A DNA stretch of 35,309 bases, taken from the NCBI GenBank assembly GCA_002433485.1, contig DJIF01000083.1:80656-115964 (forward strand), given 5' to 3'. The DNA comes from Deltaproteobacteria bacterium UBA6601. GTDB lineage: Bacteria; Myxococcota_A; UBA796; UBA9615. The notes under the pieces are model-generated. The model made no database searches. It was not told the origin of the DNA and worked only from the letters and a program-made list of their open reading frames with translations. This document shows, piece after piece, positions 1 to 8,581 of this stretch; the first letter of the stretch is position 1; each line of letters opens with the position of its first letter. The position numbers and the translations under genes are program-made.

Positions 1-1760
1 AGGCGGGCCAGCCCGAGCCGGGCCTGGCCCTCAATGTGTGCCGCTGCGTGTTGGTTGGCTGAGTCGGCTGCAATGGACAGGGCTTTAATGGCCTGTTCGC
101 GCTTTCCGGCGAAGCGGAAGACCCTGCCCATCAGCATGCGCGTCTCCAGCGCGCTGGGCTCCGCCGGGCTGACCTTCTTGAGACGTTCCGCGGCCCTCTT
201 CAGCTCCTTGATGGCCTGATCGGTGGCCCCAGCCTGGGCCATGCACAAGGCCCGTTGTGCGAGCGCTCTGGCGGTCGGCCCGGCATGCTCCTGCTGTTCA
301 AGGATGCGAGCTTCTTCGCCGAAGGCGGCAGCTGCTTCAACGAAGTCACCGGAATCACACAGCAGAGTTGCTCTGCCAGTCAGCGCGCGCGCGTGCTCGA
401 AGGGTTTATCGCTGCTGTGCGCCAGGGTGCAGGCTGCTTCGAAGTGTGCCCCCGCCTCGCCGCGGCGCTCCAGCAGGCTTGCCGCCTGACCGGCGGCGAT
501 CAGCAGCTCTGCGCTGCTCAGTCCTGTCTCGGGTTGTTTTAGCCAGGGGCCGGCGCAGCGCAGCGCTGCTTCAGCTTCGCCGCAGGCCAGCAGCGCCTGA
601 CAGCGGAGTGCAACCAATTCGTAGGGCAGTTGAGCACCGGATAGCGCAGTCGCTTCCTCAAAGGCTGCTCGAGCAGCAAAGGGCTCGTTGCGTTCGAGGG
701 CGTAGCGTCCTGCCTCAAGGTGGAGCATCCAGCTACCAGGCAGTCCGGACCGCCCGGCCAGTATTGCCCGGGTCCGGAGCTGCAGTGGGTTGCTGTCTTC
801 GAGGGTCTCCTCGACTCCTCGCAGCAGCGCCTGGCAATCGGCCACTTGGACGACGCTGAGGGGGGGCTCGTTGGGTTGGTTGCCGGTAAGCGTTAACAGC
901 CCGGCGGACAATTCGGCACGACCCGCCTCGAGCAGGCCACTTAGATCCACCCAGTTGGAGCGCGGCGAGCAGCCCCGATGCTGGCTAAGTGCAAGGCTGC
1001 CAATCACCTCCACCGGCAGGGAGGTCCCTGCCGCTGCAAGGATGTCTAACAGCTCTACAGAGCTACCGCGTTTGGGCAGAGGTGGCGGTTCTGTCTGCGC
1101 CTCAACCCTGGCCGTTATGTGGGCAACCCGGCAGGAAGGGAAACGCTCATCTTCGCTGTAAAAAGAGAGGTCAGCCAACAGGCGCTGGGCTGGGCTGTCG
1201 GATCCGAGCGGGCCTTCCAGGAGGACAGCCCAGCCTGCTGCTGCGCCGCTACCTAGCAGGACTCTGAGGGCTCTGGCAGAGGCTTCATCAAGATCCACAG
1301 CACTGCGGATCCAGAGCACTTGAGGTTCCAATTCGCCGAGGGCCTGAAGGAGCCGACCGAGGACTGTGCCTTCGGCCAGATGGTCGGCGGCAGTGGAGTC
1401 TGGGGTCGGTGGATCACTGCTTCCGTCCCAGTCCTGCAGCACCCGAGTCCAGGCGCTGATCGAGCCTGCGCCCTTGCCCACAGCGTCGCCGATCAGCTCT
1501 CTCGCTTCGGGGTGGGCCTGGTGACCTCCCATATTGATGATGGGCTTGAGCGCCTCACGGACCACACCCGCGGGTCGCAGTGAAGCGATGCTGGCATCGA
1601 CGATGCTCAGCTCTAGTTCGAGCCGCTTGGCGAGGTTCTCCAGTTCGAGGTCGGAGGTGCTGAGTCCCCCCCCATCGTTCAGGACTGTGGCCAGAACCCC
1701 ATGGTCGATGCAGCTTTCCAGGGCCTGCTCAAGGGCAGCGAGTAGTGATGCTTCGCTCAT
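1..1760 (-). CDS. TPR protein with a degenerate STAND/AAA-like N-terminus (partial, C-terminus outside window)
   Basis: This frame is open without a stop from ATG 1760 to the window edge (586 codons), so the gene is 3'-truncated. GGGAGA lies 6 nt before the ATG; an in-frame ATG at 1784 is less well placed. Residues 23-80 read like the start of an AAA_16/STAND ATPase, but the P-loop position is NDGGGLSTSDL (from about residue 28), which lacks the Walker A lysine. Residues about 147-165 (QVLWIRSAVDLDEASARAL) resemble the Walker B segment, usually written as VLxIDDxHWADxAS, with the acidic pair replaced by Arg-Ser. From about residue 330 the protein is Ala/Leu-rich helical repeats of TPR type (for example ARALAQRALCMAQAGATDQA). 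Family knowledge: myxobacteria carry many kinase-AAA-TPR signalling proteins. Inference: a non-catalytic scaffold derived from that family; no kinase domain is visible. Existence of the gene is secure; the STAND ancestry is tentative. Confidence 0.82.
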   Translation of the reverse strand, partial: MSEASLLAALEQALESCIDHGVLATVLNDGGGLSTSDLELENLAKRLELELSIVDASIASLRPAGVVREALKPIINMGGHQAHPEARELIGDAVGKGAGSISAWTRVLQDWDGSSDPPTPDSTAADHLAEGTVLGRLLQALGELEPQVLWIRSAVDLDEASARALRVLLGSGAAAGWAVLLEGPLGSDSPAQRLLADLSFYSEDERFPSCRVAHITARVEAQTEPPPLPKRGSSVELLDILAAAGTSLPVEVIGSLALSQHRGCSPRSNWVDLSGLLEAGRAELSAGLLTLTGNQPNEPPLSVVQVADCQALLRGVEETLEDSNPLQLRTRAILAGRSGLPGSWMLHLEAGRYALERNEPFAARAAFEEATALSGAQLPYELVALRCQALLACGEAEAALRCAGPWLKQPETGLSSAELLIAAGQAASLLERRGEAGAHFEAACTLAHSSDKPFEHARALTGRATLLCDSGDFVEAAAAFGEEARILEQQEHAGPTARALAQRALCMAQAGATDQAIKELKRAAERLKKVSPAEPSALETRMLMGRVFRFAGKREQAIKALSIAADSANQHAAAHIEGQARLGLAR

Positions 1761-1770
1761 CTGATCTCTC

Positions 1771-1810
1771 CCATCGTGACGCATTGTGACCTACTGCGAC
1801 CCACTATGTC
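1771..1810. repeat. Four imperfect 10-bp direct repeats upstream of the TPR gene
   Basis: Consecutive decamers CCATCGTGAC, GCATTGTGAC, CTACTGCGAC and CCACTATGTC share a consensus near CCAYTGTGAC and lie head to tail with a 10-bp period, about 10-50 bp upstream of the minus-strand start at 1760. The last copy is the weakest. The spacing matches one DNA turn, so a regulator-binding array is possible, but the degeneracy means chance is not excluded. Confidence 0.4.
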
Positions 1811-1931
1811 GCGACCGAGAGGGCAACACCGGTTCGGGTGTCTGGTTCTAATTCGCTTTCGATCTGCGCTGGGGTGGGTTGAAATGCATCCTGTGTTTCG
1901 GCAGCATGGTCCTGCTCTGTTGAGTCGCTGG

Positions 1932-1946
1932 GCCCAGATTCTGGGC
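1932..1946. promoter_or_regulatory. 7-bp inverted repeat upstream of the FHA-ABC operon
   Basis: GCCCAGA and its exact complement TCTGGGC are separated by one T, 50 bp before the lipoprotein start at 1996. This could be an operator or a small RNA hairpin. No convincing -10/-35 pair was seen around it, so this is only a candidate site. Confidence 0.25.
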
Positions 1947-1995
1947 TCGGTATTGAAACGCTTGGACTCCCAGGCCGCACAGTGAGGTGTTTTTC

Positions 1996-2907
1996 ATGCC
2001 AGTCCCCTCCGTTAGAGGAACCTTTGTATTCCTCGCCATCCTGTCGCTTGTTGCTGGTTGCAAGGCGGCTGATAAGTCTGCTCCCGGAGATGAGTCTGCT
2101 GCGGCAGCTGAGGCTGGCGCTGAAGCTGCTGGAGCACCGGATCCTGCTGACGCTGCTGCCGAGGCGGCGATGGCCGAGGTACCCACCAAGATCGACATCA
2201 GCAACCTCAAGACTGAGGGCCGGATGGCGATGTTTGTGCCAGCCCCGACTGAGTTTCAGGCTGCGCTCAAAGCGAGCAACGTCAAGATCGATATTCGCAA
2301 GCTGGTCAAGGACAGCCCGCGGTCACTTGAGGGCAAGAATCGATCGATCCTTGCACTTGAGACCGGGGTTCGCCTCAGCAATCTGCTGTTAAGTGTTCAG
2401 GCTGCCGATAAGGCTGAGGTCATTCGCCGCATTGGGCTGGCCCGCGAAGGGGTAGAGGCGCTGGGCATGCCTCCTGAGGTCCTGGAGGGTATCGACAGCA
2501 CCCTTAAGGACTACGAGGGCGGTACTGTTTCCGATACTGAGCTGGGCCCGGTGCTCGATATTCTGGCCAAGGGAATCCGAGACGATCTTGAGGATCAGGC
2601 AGACCCAACGCTGGCCACCCTGGTTGAAGCGGGCGGTTGGGTGCAGGGCGTCTATCTGCTCGCGACCGCGCTCGGCGAGCAGGGTGTAACGGGAGATGCC
2701 GCTGGCTTGCTGCATCAGCCCACTGTGCTGGCTCACTTTACCCGGTTTATCAAGGAGAGCGATGCCGGTCGGGCAGGCGACAAGGATGTGGTCGCGGTGA
2801 TCGCTGAGCTCGACAAGATGCAGGCGATTGCGAGCAAGCCAGAGTTGACCACTGATGACGTCAAGGCGGTCGCTGCCCACACTGCGGCGATCCTGGCGTG
2901 GTTCTGA
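1996..2907 (+). CDS. Lipoprotein of unknown function, first gene of the FHA-ABC operon
   Basis: A 303-residue exported lipoprotein. Starting at ATG 1996, the signal peptide ends in the lipobox LVAGC with the acylated Cys at residue 22. GAGG at 1984-1987 is 8 nt upstream, which favours this ATG over the in-frame GTG at 1987. After the Cys comes an Ala/Glu/Pro-rich linker to about residue 60, then a mostly helical globular region (VKIDIRKLVKD, then a long Ala/Glu/Val-rich helical stretch) with no catalytic motif I recognise. Asp-Ala is common after the Cys, but no inner-membrane retention Asp at +2 is present (Lys is there), so outer-membrane sorting is plausible. The next gene begins 16 bp after its stop and the FHA-ABC exporter follows, so it probably works with that transporter at the envelope. 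Function otherwise unknown. Confidence 0.88.
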   Translation: MPVPSVRGTFVFLAILSLVAGCKAADKSAPGDESAAAAEAGAEAAGAPDPADAAAEAAMAEVPTKIDISNLKTEGRMAMFVPAPTEFQAALKASNVKIDIRKLVKDSPRSLEGKNRSILALETGVRLSNLLLSVQAADKAEVIRRIGLAREGVEALGMPPEVLEGIDSTLKDYEGGTVSDTELGPVLDILAKGIRDDLEDQADPTLATLVEAGGWVQGVYLLATALGEQGVTGDAAGLLHQPTVLAHFTRFIKESDAGRAGDKDVVAVIAELDKMQAIASKPELTTDDVKAVAAHTAAILAWF

Positions 2908-2923
2908 TTGGAGGCGGGAGACG

Positions 2924-3370
2924 ATGAAGCGAATTATCATTCTTGTAGCGATTGCTGCGCTGGCTGCTGGCGGCGTCCTGGTACTTCCGGTGGGGAACAG
3001 TCACGCTGACCCTGAGAAGGCTCGAGCCTGTCTCGACTCCATGGTCTCCGGCGCTATCTCCAGCGGTATGCGGGTGCGTGGAACCGATATCTATTCAGCT
3101 GGCCCACAGTCGGCGGTTAAGTACCGCCTCACCCTTTACAAGGGCATGTCCTACGTTCTGCTCGGCTGTGCCGATGGCGAGGCTGTTGACCTTGATATGC
3201 GGCTTTATGACGACAAGGGGGAACTGGTCAGCAACGACAAGAGCCCTGACCCGCAGCCCTTTGTCGATGTGGATCCGCCCAAGACCGGGGAGTACGCCCT
3301 TGAGGTGGTGGTCTACAAGAGTTCGGCGCCGAACACCGATTTCGCCGTGGCGGTTGCTTATAAGTACTGA
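2924..3370 (+). CDS. Secreted PPC-like beta-sandwich protein
   Basis: A 148-residue protein with a Sec signal peptide (MKRIIILVAIAALAAGG, likely cut after residues SHA near position 28). The mature part has the pattern of a bacterial pre-peptidase C-terminal (PPC) beta-sandwich: VDLDMRLYDDKGELVSNDKS, then a strand-rich end GEYALEVVVYKSS. ATG 2924 is chosen because GGAGGCGGGAG sits just upstream; the longer in-frame extension to 2855 lies inside the preceding gene and lacks a signal peptide. Two cysteines (CLDSM and LLGCAD) could pair in the periplasm. It lies 16 bp after the lipoprotein gene and 23 bp before the FHA-ABC gene, so the three are likely co-transcribed. PPC domains usually mediate binding or secretion rather than catalysis; here the domain stands alone. 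Specific role unknown. Confidence 0.87.
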   Translation: MKRIIILVAIAALAAGGVLVLPVGNSHADPEKARACLDSMVSGAISSGMRVRGTDIYSAGPQSAVKYRLTLYKGMSYVLLGCADGEAVDLDMRLYDDKGELVSNDKSPDPQPFVDVDPPKTGEYALEVVVYKSSAPNTDFAVAVAYKY

Positions 3371-3393
3371 TTGAAGGGGTGGGGAGGCCCTGA

Positions 3394-6300
3394 ATGTTTG
3401 CGGTTCAGTCTTGCGCAGTCTGTGGCAAGTCCTTCGACCTGGGCCTCGTTCATTGTCCTCACTGCCAGAGTCCTGTTGTAGGGGCGACGGACCCCGGCCG
3501 GGCTCCAGAGGCACCCCTTGAGGCGATGCTGGATTTCGTCGACGGTGATGTCGATGAGGAGGAAGAACTCCGCACCGGGATGTGGCATTCCCTTGAGGGC
3601 ACCACCCTGGGGGGCTTCGGTGACCTTCCCAAGCCGCAGGTTCCTCGTGGAGTAGAGGTTCGCCGGGTCGGGGACAAGGTCCAGATTCAGCGCATTGATC
3701 CCGCGGTGCAGATCGAGGTTGACGGCGCGCAGGTCGCTGACGCCACGGTAAGCCTGACCATGCAGAACCTGCTGGTAGGCGGGGTCAAGATTACTGACGA
3801 TATGGTCCCTCGGGATACCCTCGCCCTGGCCGAGCTGCCCGACTTCTTCGCTCCGGTCAGTATCGGTCGGGGGGACCATTGTGACTTCCGGGTACGTTCA
3901 AAGAAGGTGTCTAGTCAGCACGCCGTGCTCTCCCGCCATGAGGGCTACGTGTTGTTGGAGGATCGGGATTCCTTCAACGGCACTTTTGTGGAGGGACGCA
4001 GGGTCAAGCGTGCTCGCATTGGCTGGCGTCAGAAGTTCAGGGTCGCAGATGTAGAGCTTACGGCGGTTCAGGTGATGCAGGAGGTGGTCACGCAGACAGC
4101 GGCCAGCAAGACCTCGCTGATCAACGTGATGCCGATGATGGATGAGGTGTACCGGATGAACAATCCGGGCAGCCTGCCGTCGCACTCCCAACCGCATTTG
4201 GATGTAGCCCTGACCGAAGGTGGAGCCGCTGCTCCAACCATGACCTTTGATGATGGCACCGAGTCGACGACCCTGCCTCATGGTGGCCTGGACACGCAGC
4301 GGATGATGCGGCGTGGTGGTTTAATTTCAGCGTCGCGGAAGCTCAAGGTAGGTCAGAGCATGGTCTTGGGTCGTGCCCCCACCGCAGACGTTGTGTTGGT
4401 GACCCCTAACGTGAGCTCCTTTCACGCTCGTATCACCCGTGAAGAAACGGGCATGGTGGTGGAGGATTTAGGTTCGACCAACGGCACCTGGGTGAATGGG
4501 CTGAAGGTGAGCGGTAAGGTCCCTCTGGGGCCTCAGGATGATCTGCGACTGGGCCCGCACCGGGTAGAGATCAATGATGATCTCAGCATTCGCCGCGAGG
4601 ATGTTGCCGGTGGTTCCCGTGGGGTTCGTCTCGACGCCATCGATCTGGTTCGCCAGGTCGGCTCAGCTCAGCAGCCCATTACCGTCGTCGATCGCGTCTC
4701 GTTCACCATCCTCCCCGGTGAGATGGTTGCCGTTATGGGTCCATCCGGTGCAGGCAAGACCTCGGTCCTTACGACGCTGGCCGGTTATACGCCGCCTACC
4801 GACGGGACCGTGTATATGGATGGCTACTCCCTGTACCACCACTACGATGTGTTTCGCTCTGCGGTGGGCTATGTCCCCCAGGAAGATGTGATGCATCGAA
4901 CCCTCTCGGTCGAGGAGGTGCTTTACTATCACGGGCGGCTTGAGTTCTCAGAGGAGATGAGCGACGCAGAGCTCAAGGGTCGCGTCTCCACTGTGCTCGA
5001 GCAGCTTGACCTCAGTCACGTGGCCAAGACAGTGGTCGGCGATGAGAATGTCCGCGGCCTCAGTGGCGGTCAGCGCAAGCGACTTAATGTCGCGATGGAG
5101 CTGATGAGCGAGCCGTCCTTTCTGATTCTTGATGAGCCGACCAGCGGCCTTGATGCCCGTTCTGCGATGGAGCTGATTCGCCAGTGCAGGGAACTGGCCA
5201 ATGCTGGTCGAACCGTGGCCATGACGATTCATCAGCCGCGTCTCGAGGCCTTTGAACTGTTCGATAAGGTTCTGCTGCTCACGCAGGGGGGCCGAGTGGC
5301 GTACTTCGGTCCTCCCGGTGGAGCTGAGGAGAACGGTGTTAGAGAATACTTTGTAGAGCACTCGTCCTTGCCTGGCAGTGTGGCGCAGAACCCTGCCGAC
5401 TATGCCCTCGATGCCCTGGACCCAGTCGATCAGCGCCTGCGCAAGGAGCCCAGCTTCTGGGATGAGAGTTGGCGTAAGAGCAGTCGCTTTCAGCGCTTCC
5501 TTAAGGAGCGCAACAAGCACCTTGAGGAAGAGAAGAAAGCGCAGCTTGAGCTGGGTGGCCGCCGTAAAGAGCGGCGTGCCCACTTCCTTAGGCAGCTGCT
5601 GACGCTTACCCGCCGCTACGCCAAGATCAAGTGGCGTGATCGGGTCTCATTGATGGTTCAGCTAGCCCAGGCTCCAGTGATCGCTGGCCTCGCTCTGCTG
5701 TTGTTTCATGAGGGTCGCTTTATGCCCCTCTATCTTGAAGATGACATCACTCCGACCATCTTTGTGCTGATGGCGGCGGCGGTCTGGTTCGGCACCAGTA
5801 ATGTGGCTCGAGAAATTGTCGGTGAGCGGGCCATCTATCGGCGCGAGCGAATGGGCCGCTTGCGACCCGGCGCTTACCTGCTGTCTAAGGTTGCGGTTCA
5901 GGGCCTGTTGATTGCAGTACAGGTAGGCGTGCTTCTGGCAGTGCTGATCCCTGGCGTTCCTCTTCAAGGCGGCCTGCTGGAGCTCGCCGGAGTCTCTCTG
6001 CTGGCGGGCTGGTCAGCGATGTCCCTTGGCCTGCTGCTATCAACCCTTGCACGCACAGAACTCCAGGCCATTCAGTTTGTTCCGTTGGCGATCCTGCCGC
6101 AGATCATGTTGTCGGGGATCCTGATCCCGGTGGCAGGTGACAAGGCGACCTTTATGGCGGTTTGGCTTAGTAAGCCGATTCTGTTGCGTTGGGCCTATGC
6201 CTCAGGCCTTTGGACCGAGTTCGCGGCGGATGTACAGCGCGGAGTGAAAGCGGCCAGTTCAGCGGGAGCCCAGTACTGGGAGCGTTCCGGCTTCAAGGGT

Positions 6301-6396
6301 GACCAACTCAGTACTGATATGGCGGTCGTAGCTGGGCTGGGCCTCGCCTGTCTGCTGGTGTCCTTTGTGGTCCTTGCGCGTCGCGATCGGGTCTGA
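3394..6396 (+). CDS. FHA-FHA-ABC transporter (ABCG-like half transporter with N-terminal zinc ribbon)
   Basis: A 1000-residue fusion. Residues 7-24 carry two CxxC pairs (CAVC, CPHC), a small zinc ribbon. FHA domain 1 is at about 150-225 (IGRGDHCDFRVR, SSQH, FNGT). FHA domain 2 is at about 318-395 (LGRAPTADVVL, SSFH, STNGTWVNG). Both keep the Gly-Arg, Ser-x-x-His and Asn-Gly residues that bind phosphothreonine. The ABC ATPase has Walker A GPSGAGKTS (about 449), signature LSGGQRKR (about 556) and Walker B FLILDEPTSGLD (about 576). The C-terminal 250 residues form an ABC2-type membrane domain with about six helices. The layout matches mycobacterial Rv1747, an exporter regulated by Ser/Thr kinase phosphorylation. 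The start is fixed by GGGGAGG before ATG 3394. The exported substrate is unknown; the two preceding genes encode exported proteins that may be partners. Confidence 0.96.
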   Translation: MFAVQSCAVCGKSFDLGLVHCPHCQSPVVGATDPGRAPEAPLEAMLDFVDGDVDEEEELRTGMWHSLEGTTLGGFGDLPKPQVPRGVEVRRVGDKVQIQRIDPAVQIEVDGAQVADATVSLTMQNLLVGGVKITDDMVPRDTLALAELPDFFAPVSIGRGDHCDFRVRSKKVSSQHAVLSRHEGYVLLEDRDSFNGTFVEGRRVKRARIGWRQKFRVADVELTAVQVMQEVVTQTAASKTSLINVMPMMDEVYRMNNPGSLPSHSQPHLDVALTEGGAAAPTMTFDDGTESTTLPHGGLDTQRMMRRGGLISASRKLKVGQSMVLGRAPTADVVLVTPNVSSFHARITREETGMVVEDLGSTNGTWVNGLKVSGKVPLGPQDDLRLGPHRVEINDDLSIRREDVAGGSRGVRLDAIDLVRQVGSAQQPITVVDRVSFTILPGEMVAVMGPSGAGKTSVLTTLAGYTPPTDGTVYMDGYSLYHHYDVFRSAVGYVPQEDVMHRTLSVEEVLYYHGRLEFSEEMSDAELKGRVSTVLEQLDLSHVAKTVVGDENVRGLSGGQRKRLNVAMELMSEPSFLILDEPTSGLDARSAMELIRQCRELANAGRTVAMTIHQPRLEAFELFDKVLLLTQGGRVAYFGPPGGAEENGVREYFVEHSSLPGSVAQNPADYALDALDPVDQRLRKEPSFWDESWRKSSRFQRFLKERNKHLEEEKKAQLELGGRRKERRAHFLRQLLTLTRRYAKIKWRDRVSLMVQLAQAPVIAGLALLLFHEGRFMPLYLEDDITPTIFVLMAAAVWFGTSNVAREIVGERAIYRRERMGRLRPGAYLLSKVAVQGLLIAVQVGVLLAVLIPGVPLQGGLLELAGVSLLAGWSAMSLGLLLSTLARTELQAIQFVPLAILPQIMLSGILIPVAGDKATFMAVWLSKPILLRWAYASGLWTEFAADVQRGVKAASSAGAQYWERSGFKGDQLSTDMAVVAGLGLACLLVSFVVLARRDRV

Positions 6397-6400
6397 GGGG

Positions 6401-6889
6401 CTAGCTCGGTTGATCAGCAATAGCTCCTGCTGCCTCGAACTTGCTTTGCAAAGACTTCAGAGCGCTATCCGCGAAGTTCAGAAACTGCACCCGGGTGCCG
6501 AGGACTTCGCGGACGAAGGGATAGCCGCCGTCGGCCTGGTAGCTGAGGGTAAAACGTAGCCAGGTTCTACCGTTGCTCTGCTCTGATAGCAGCCACTCCC
6601 ATTCCAGCTCGCTCATTCCTTCGGTGTAAGGCACATCACCGCCGATGGGTCGATAGCTGAATTCTCGTGCGGTACGCAGGCCGGTAATTTCCGCCTCGAC
6701 CCTAGGTGCGGTCTGATTGTGTTGATAACTGAAGCTCAGCCGGCTGCCGAGGGCGGGCTTACCCTTGCTGATCCAGCGAGCCTCAGTGACCGACTGCTGC
6801 CACTCCGGCCAGGCGTTCACAGCCAGCAGTTGCTCCCACAGCTCTTGAGCGCTGGCTTTGATCTCAACTTCTCTGCTCAATACCGTCAT
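6401..6889 (-). CDS. SRPBCC (START/polyketide-cyclase-like) family protein
   Basis: A 162-residue protein with the Bet v1/SRPBCC pattern: an N-terminal strand and helix (REVEIKASAQELWEQLLAVNAWPEW), then strands such as TEARWISKGKPALGSRLSF, AEITGLRTAREFSYRP and a C-terminal helix after VREVLGTRVQFLNFADSALKSLQ. Such proteins bind hydrophobic ligands in a cavity; the ligand cannot be read from sequence. ATG 6889 is chosen because the fold starts there. A GTG at 6946 would add a low-complexity 19-residue leader; neither start has a strong ribosome site. The gene converges on the ABC gene with only 4 bp between stop codons and no visible terminator. The family call is good, the start is uncertain. 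Confidence 0.85.
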   Translation of the reverse strand: MTVLSREVEIKASAQELWEQLLAVNAWPEWQQSVTEARWISKGKPALGSRLSFSYQHNQTAPRVEAEITGLRTAREFSYRPIGGDVPYTEGMSELEWEWLLSEQSNGRTWLRFTLSYQADGGYPFVREVLGTRVQFLNFADSALKSLQSKFEAAGAIADQPS

Positions 6890-7020
6890 GGGCGGCGATT
6901 GTAGCGACGCTGAAGACGGGCCGCCAGCAACCGGCTCAGCCGCCACGAGCTAAGCATCGAAGCGCAAACGGGCTGGTCGGCCTCCTCCCCTGTTGCTTAA
7001 ATCGGGTTAGTCTCCGCTCT

Positions 7021-8418
7021 GTGCGAGTTGTCTTGATCATCGCCGATAGTCTTCGTGCCGATGCCCTCGGGTTTGCGGGTGGTGCAGCTGAGACTCCCCT
7101 TCTGGATCGGCTCGCCGCTGATGGTAGCCGCTTTGAGCATGGCATCGCCTCTGCCGCTTGGACGGTGCCCTCATTGGTCTCCATCGCCACTGGTACTTTT
7201 CCCCATCGGGTCGGTGTCAGCCGCTGGCGACATCCCTTCCCGGCGCGCCGGCCGACTCTTATGAGTGCCTTCGCTGCCGCTGGCTTTGAGGTTCACAGCG
7301 TGGTCCATAATCCCCGCTATTGCTTTGCCAATATGGGCTTCCGGGGAACCGTCAGCGACAGCGAAGCTCCCGACCAGGTGATCCGGGCTCTGAGCGCCCC
7401 ACGGGGCAGCGATCGATTGATCGTCATCCATCACTGGTGGACCCATCTGCCGTATCGTAACGAGCCGATCCCCCGTAAAGCCTGGCGCGGACTTTGCTCC
7501 AAGATTATTGATGAGCTGCGTGAGGATCCTGACAACGCTGTCCCGCGGGAGCGAGGCCGTTACGCTCAGGCTATTGGTTGGTTTGATCAGCAACTCCTGA
7601 CGCGCTATCTCGATGCGGCGAGCGCCAGCGGAGATGATGTTTTACTGGCCGTAACCGGCGACCACGGAGAGACCTGGGGCGACTCCCTGCCACCCGGTAG
7701 GCAGATGTCTCATATGTACGATCTGCACGGTCGCTGGATGACCGATGAGACGACCAGGGTGCCCATGTTGTTCTGGGGGCGTGGCGCGGCAGGGCCGATC
7801 CCAGCGGGCGCTTCTCTAGGAGGCTTCGCCCGCGGTGTTGATCTGGCGCCGACTCTGGCGGCTCTGGCCGGAGTTCCCTGGCCGGGCCCACTCCCCGAAC
7901 CCATCGGCCCGACCCTGGTAGATCGAGGGATCCGCGCTGGGGAGAGCCTCCAACTCGATGGGGTTGCTCTTGATCGGCAGCTGCTGGATGGGAGCCCTTC
8001 ACCGGTTCGGGAAGCGCTGACTGTGACCAGCTATAACGCCATCGTGCCGGCCAAATATCCAACTTCGGGTAAGCGCATGTGGCGCCGCTTCTCGTTACGC
8101 GCGCCCGGTCGTCGCTACACCTGGGATGGTCAGGACCGCTATCGGGCAGCAATCGATATCGATGAGCAGTTTGCGCCCGGTGCACCCCAGGTGCGCGGCC
8201 TCGGGTCTCGCTTCGCCCCGCTGATGGGCACCTGGGCCCGTTTCGCCCGCGAGCGTCGTGAGGGTCTGGGTCCGGGCCCGAAACTAGACCCGAAGCTGTT
8301 TCCTCGTTTCGCCGAAGCAGCAGTGCGGCGGCTTAAGTGGGAGGACGATGACGGGGGACTGGGGGGGGCTGCGGACTCCCTTGCTGAGAGCATGAGCATG
8401 ACCGGTTATATGGAGTGA
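7021..8418 (+). CDS. Alkaline phosphatase/sulfatase superfamily hydrolase with Thr at the nucleophile position
   Basis: A 465-residue enzyme. The N-terminus (VVLIIADSLRADALG) gives the first metal-binding Asp. The nucleophile segment reads AAWTVPSLVSIATGTFPHRVGV: where sulfatases have Cys/Ser-x-Pro-Ser-Arg, this has Thr-Val-Pro-Ser-Leu. TGDHGETWGD supplies the second Asp-His metal pair. Thr nucleophiles in this superfamily are typical of phosphodiesterase, phosphoglycerol-transferase and phosphonate-hydrolase types, so a true sulfatase with formylglycine is unlikely. No signal peptide or membrane helix is visible, so a cytoplasmic enzyme is expected. It starts with GTG at 7021 without a clear ribosome site. 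The C-terminal 150 residues (from about 310) are Arg/Pro-rich and unrecognised. Substrate unknown. Confidence 0.9.
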   Translation: MRVVLIIADSLRADALGFAGGAAETPLLDRLAADGSRFEHGIASAAWTVPSLVSIATGTFPHRVGVSRWRHPFPARRPTLMSAFAAAGFEVHSVVHNPRYCFANMGFRGTVSDSEAPDQVIRALSAPRGSDRLIVIHHWWTHLPYRNEPIPRKAWRGLCSKIIDELREDPDNAVPRERGRYAQAIGWFDQQLLTRYLDAASASGDDVLLAVTGDHGETWGDSLPPGRQMSHMYDLHGRWMTDETTRVPMLFWGRGAAGPIPAGASLGGFARGVDLAPTLAALAGVPWPGPLPEPIGPTLVDRGIRAGESLQLDGVALDRQLLDGSPSPVREALTVTSYNAIVPAKYPTSGKRMWRRFSLRAPGRRYTWDGQDRYRAAIDIDEQFAPGAPQVRGLGSRFAPLMGTWARFARERREGLGPGPKLDPKLFPRFAEAAVRRLKWEDDDGGLGGAADSLAESMSMTGYME

Positions 8419-8423
8419 ACTGG

Positions 8424-8438
8424 GCCGCCCCCGGCGGC
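8424..8438 (+). terminator. Short GC hairpin after the hydrolase gene
   Basis: GCCGCC and GGCGGC are separated by CCC, 6 bp after the hydrolase stop and followed by ATTTCCTTGTT. The stem is perfect but short, and the T-run is weak, so termination would be partial at best. Confidence 0.35.
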
Positions 8439-8581
8439 ATTTCCTTGTTGGCCCACTCCATGACCTGTGGCGCCAGCTCAGGCATGCTTTCTGTCACTTT
8501 GTTGGATGGCCATGGCCGCCTCTGTCCGGTCGCCGCAGTATTGCTATAGGGATTGGGTCCATAATCTGCCCGGGAGTCTTG

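Noticed and set aside
257..859. 200-residue plus-strand frame
   Set aside because: The minus-strand frame is open over the whole 1760 bp with a good start and TPR-like helices, so this Arg/Pro-rich frame is a shadow.
1776..1985. 69-residue plus-strand frame before the lipoprotein
   Set aside because: No ribosome site, no motif, and it covers the putative regulatory region; composition is not gene-like.
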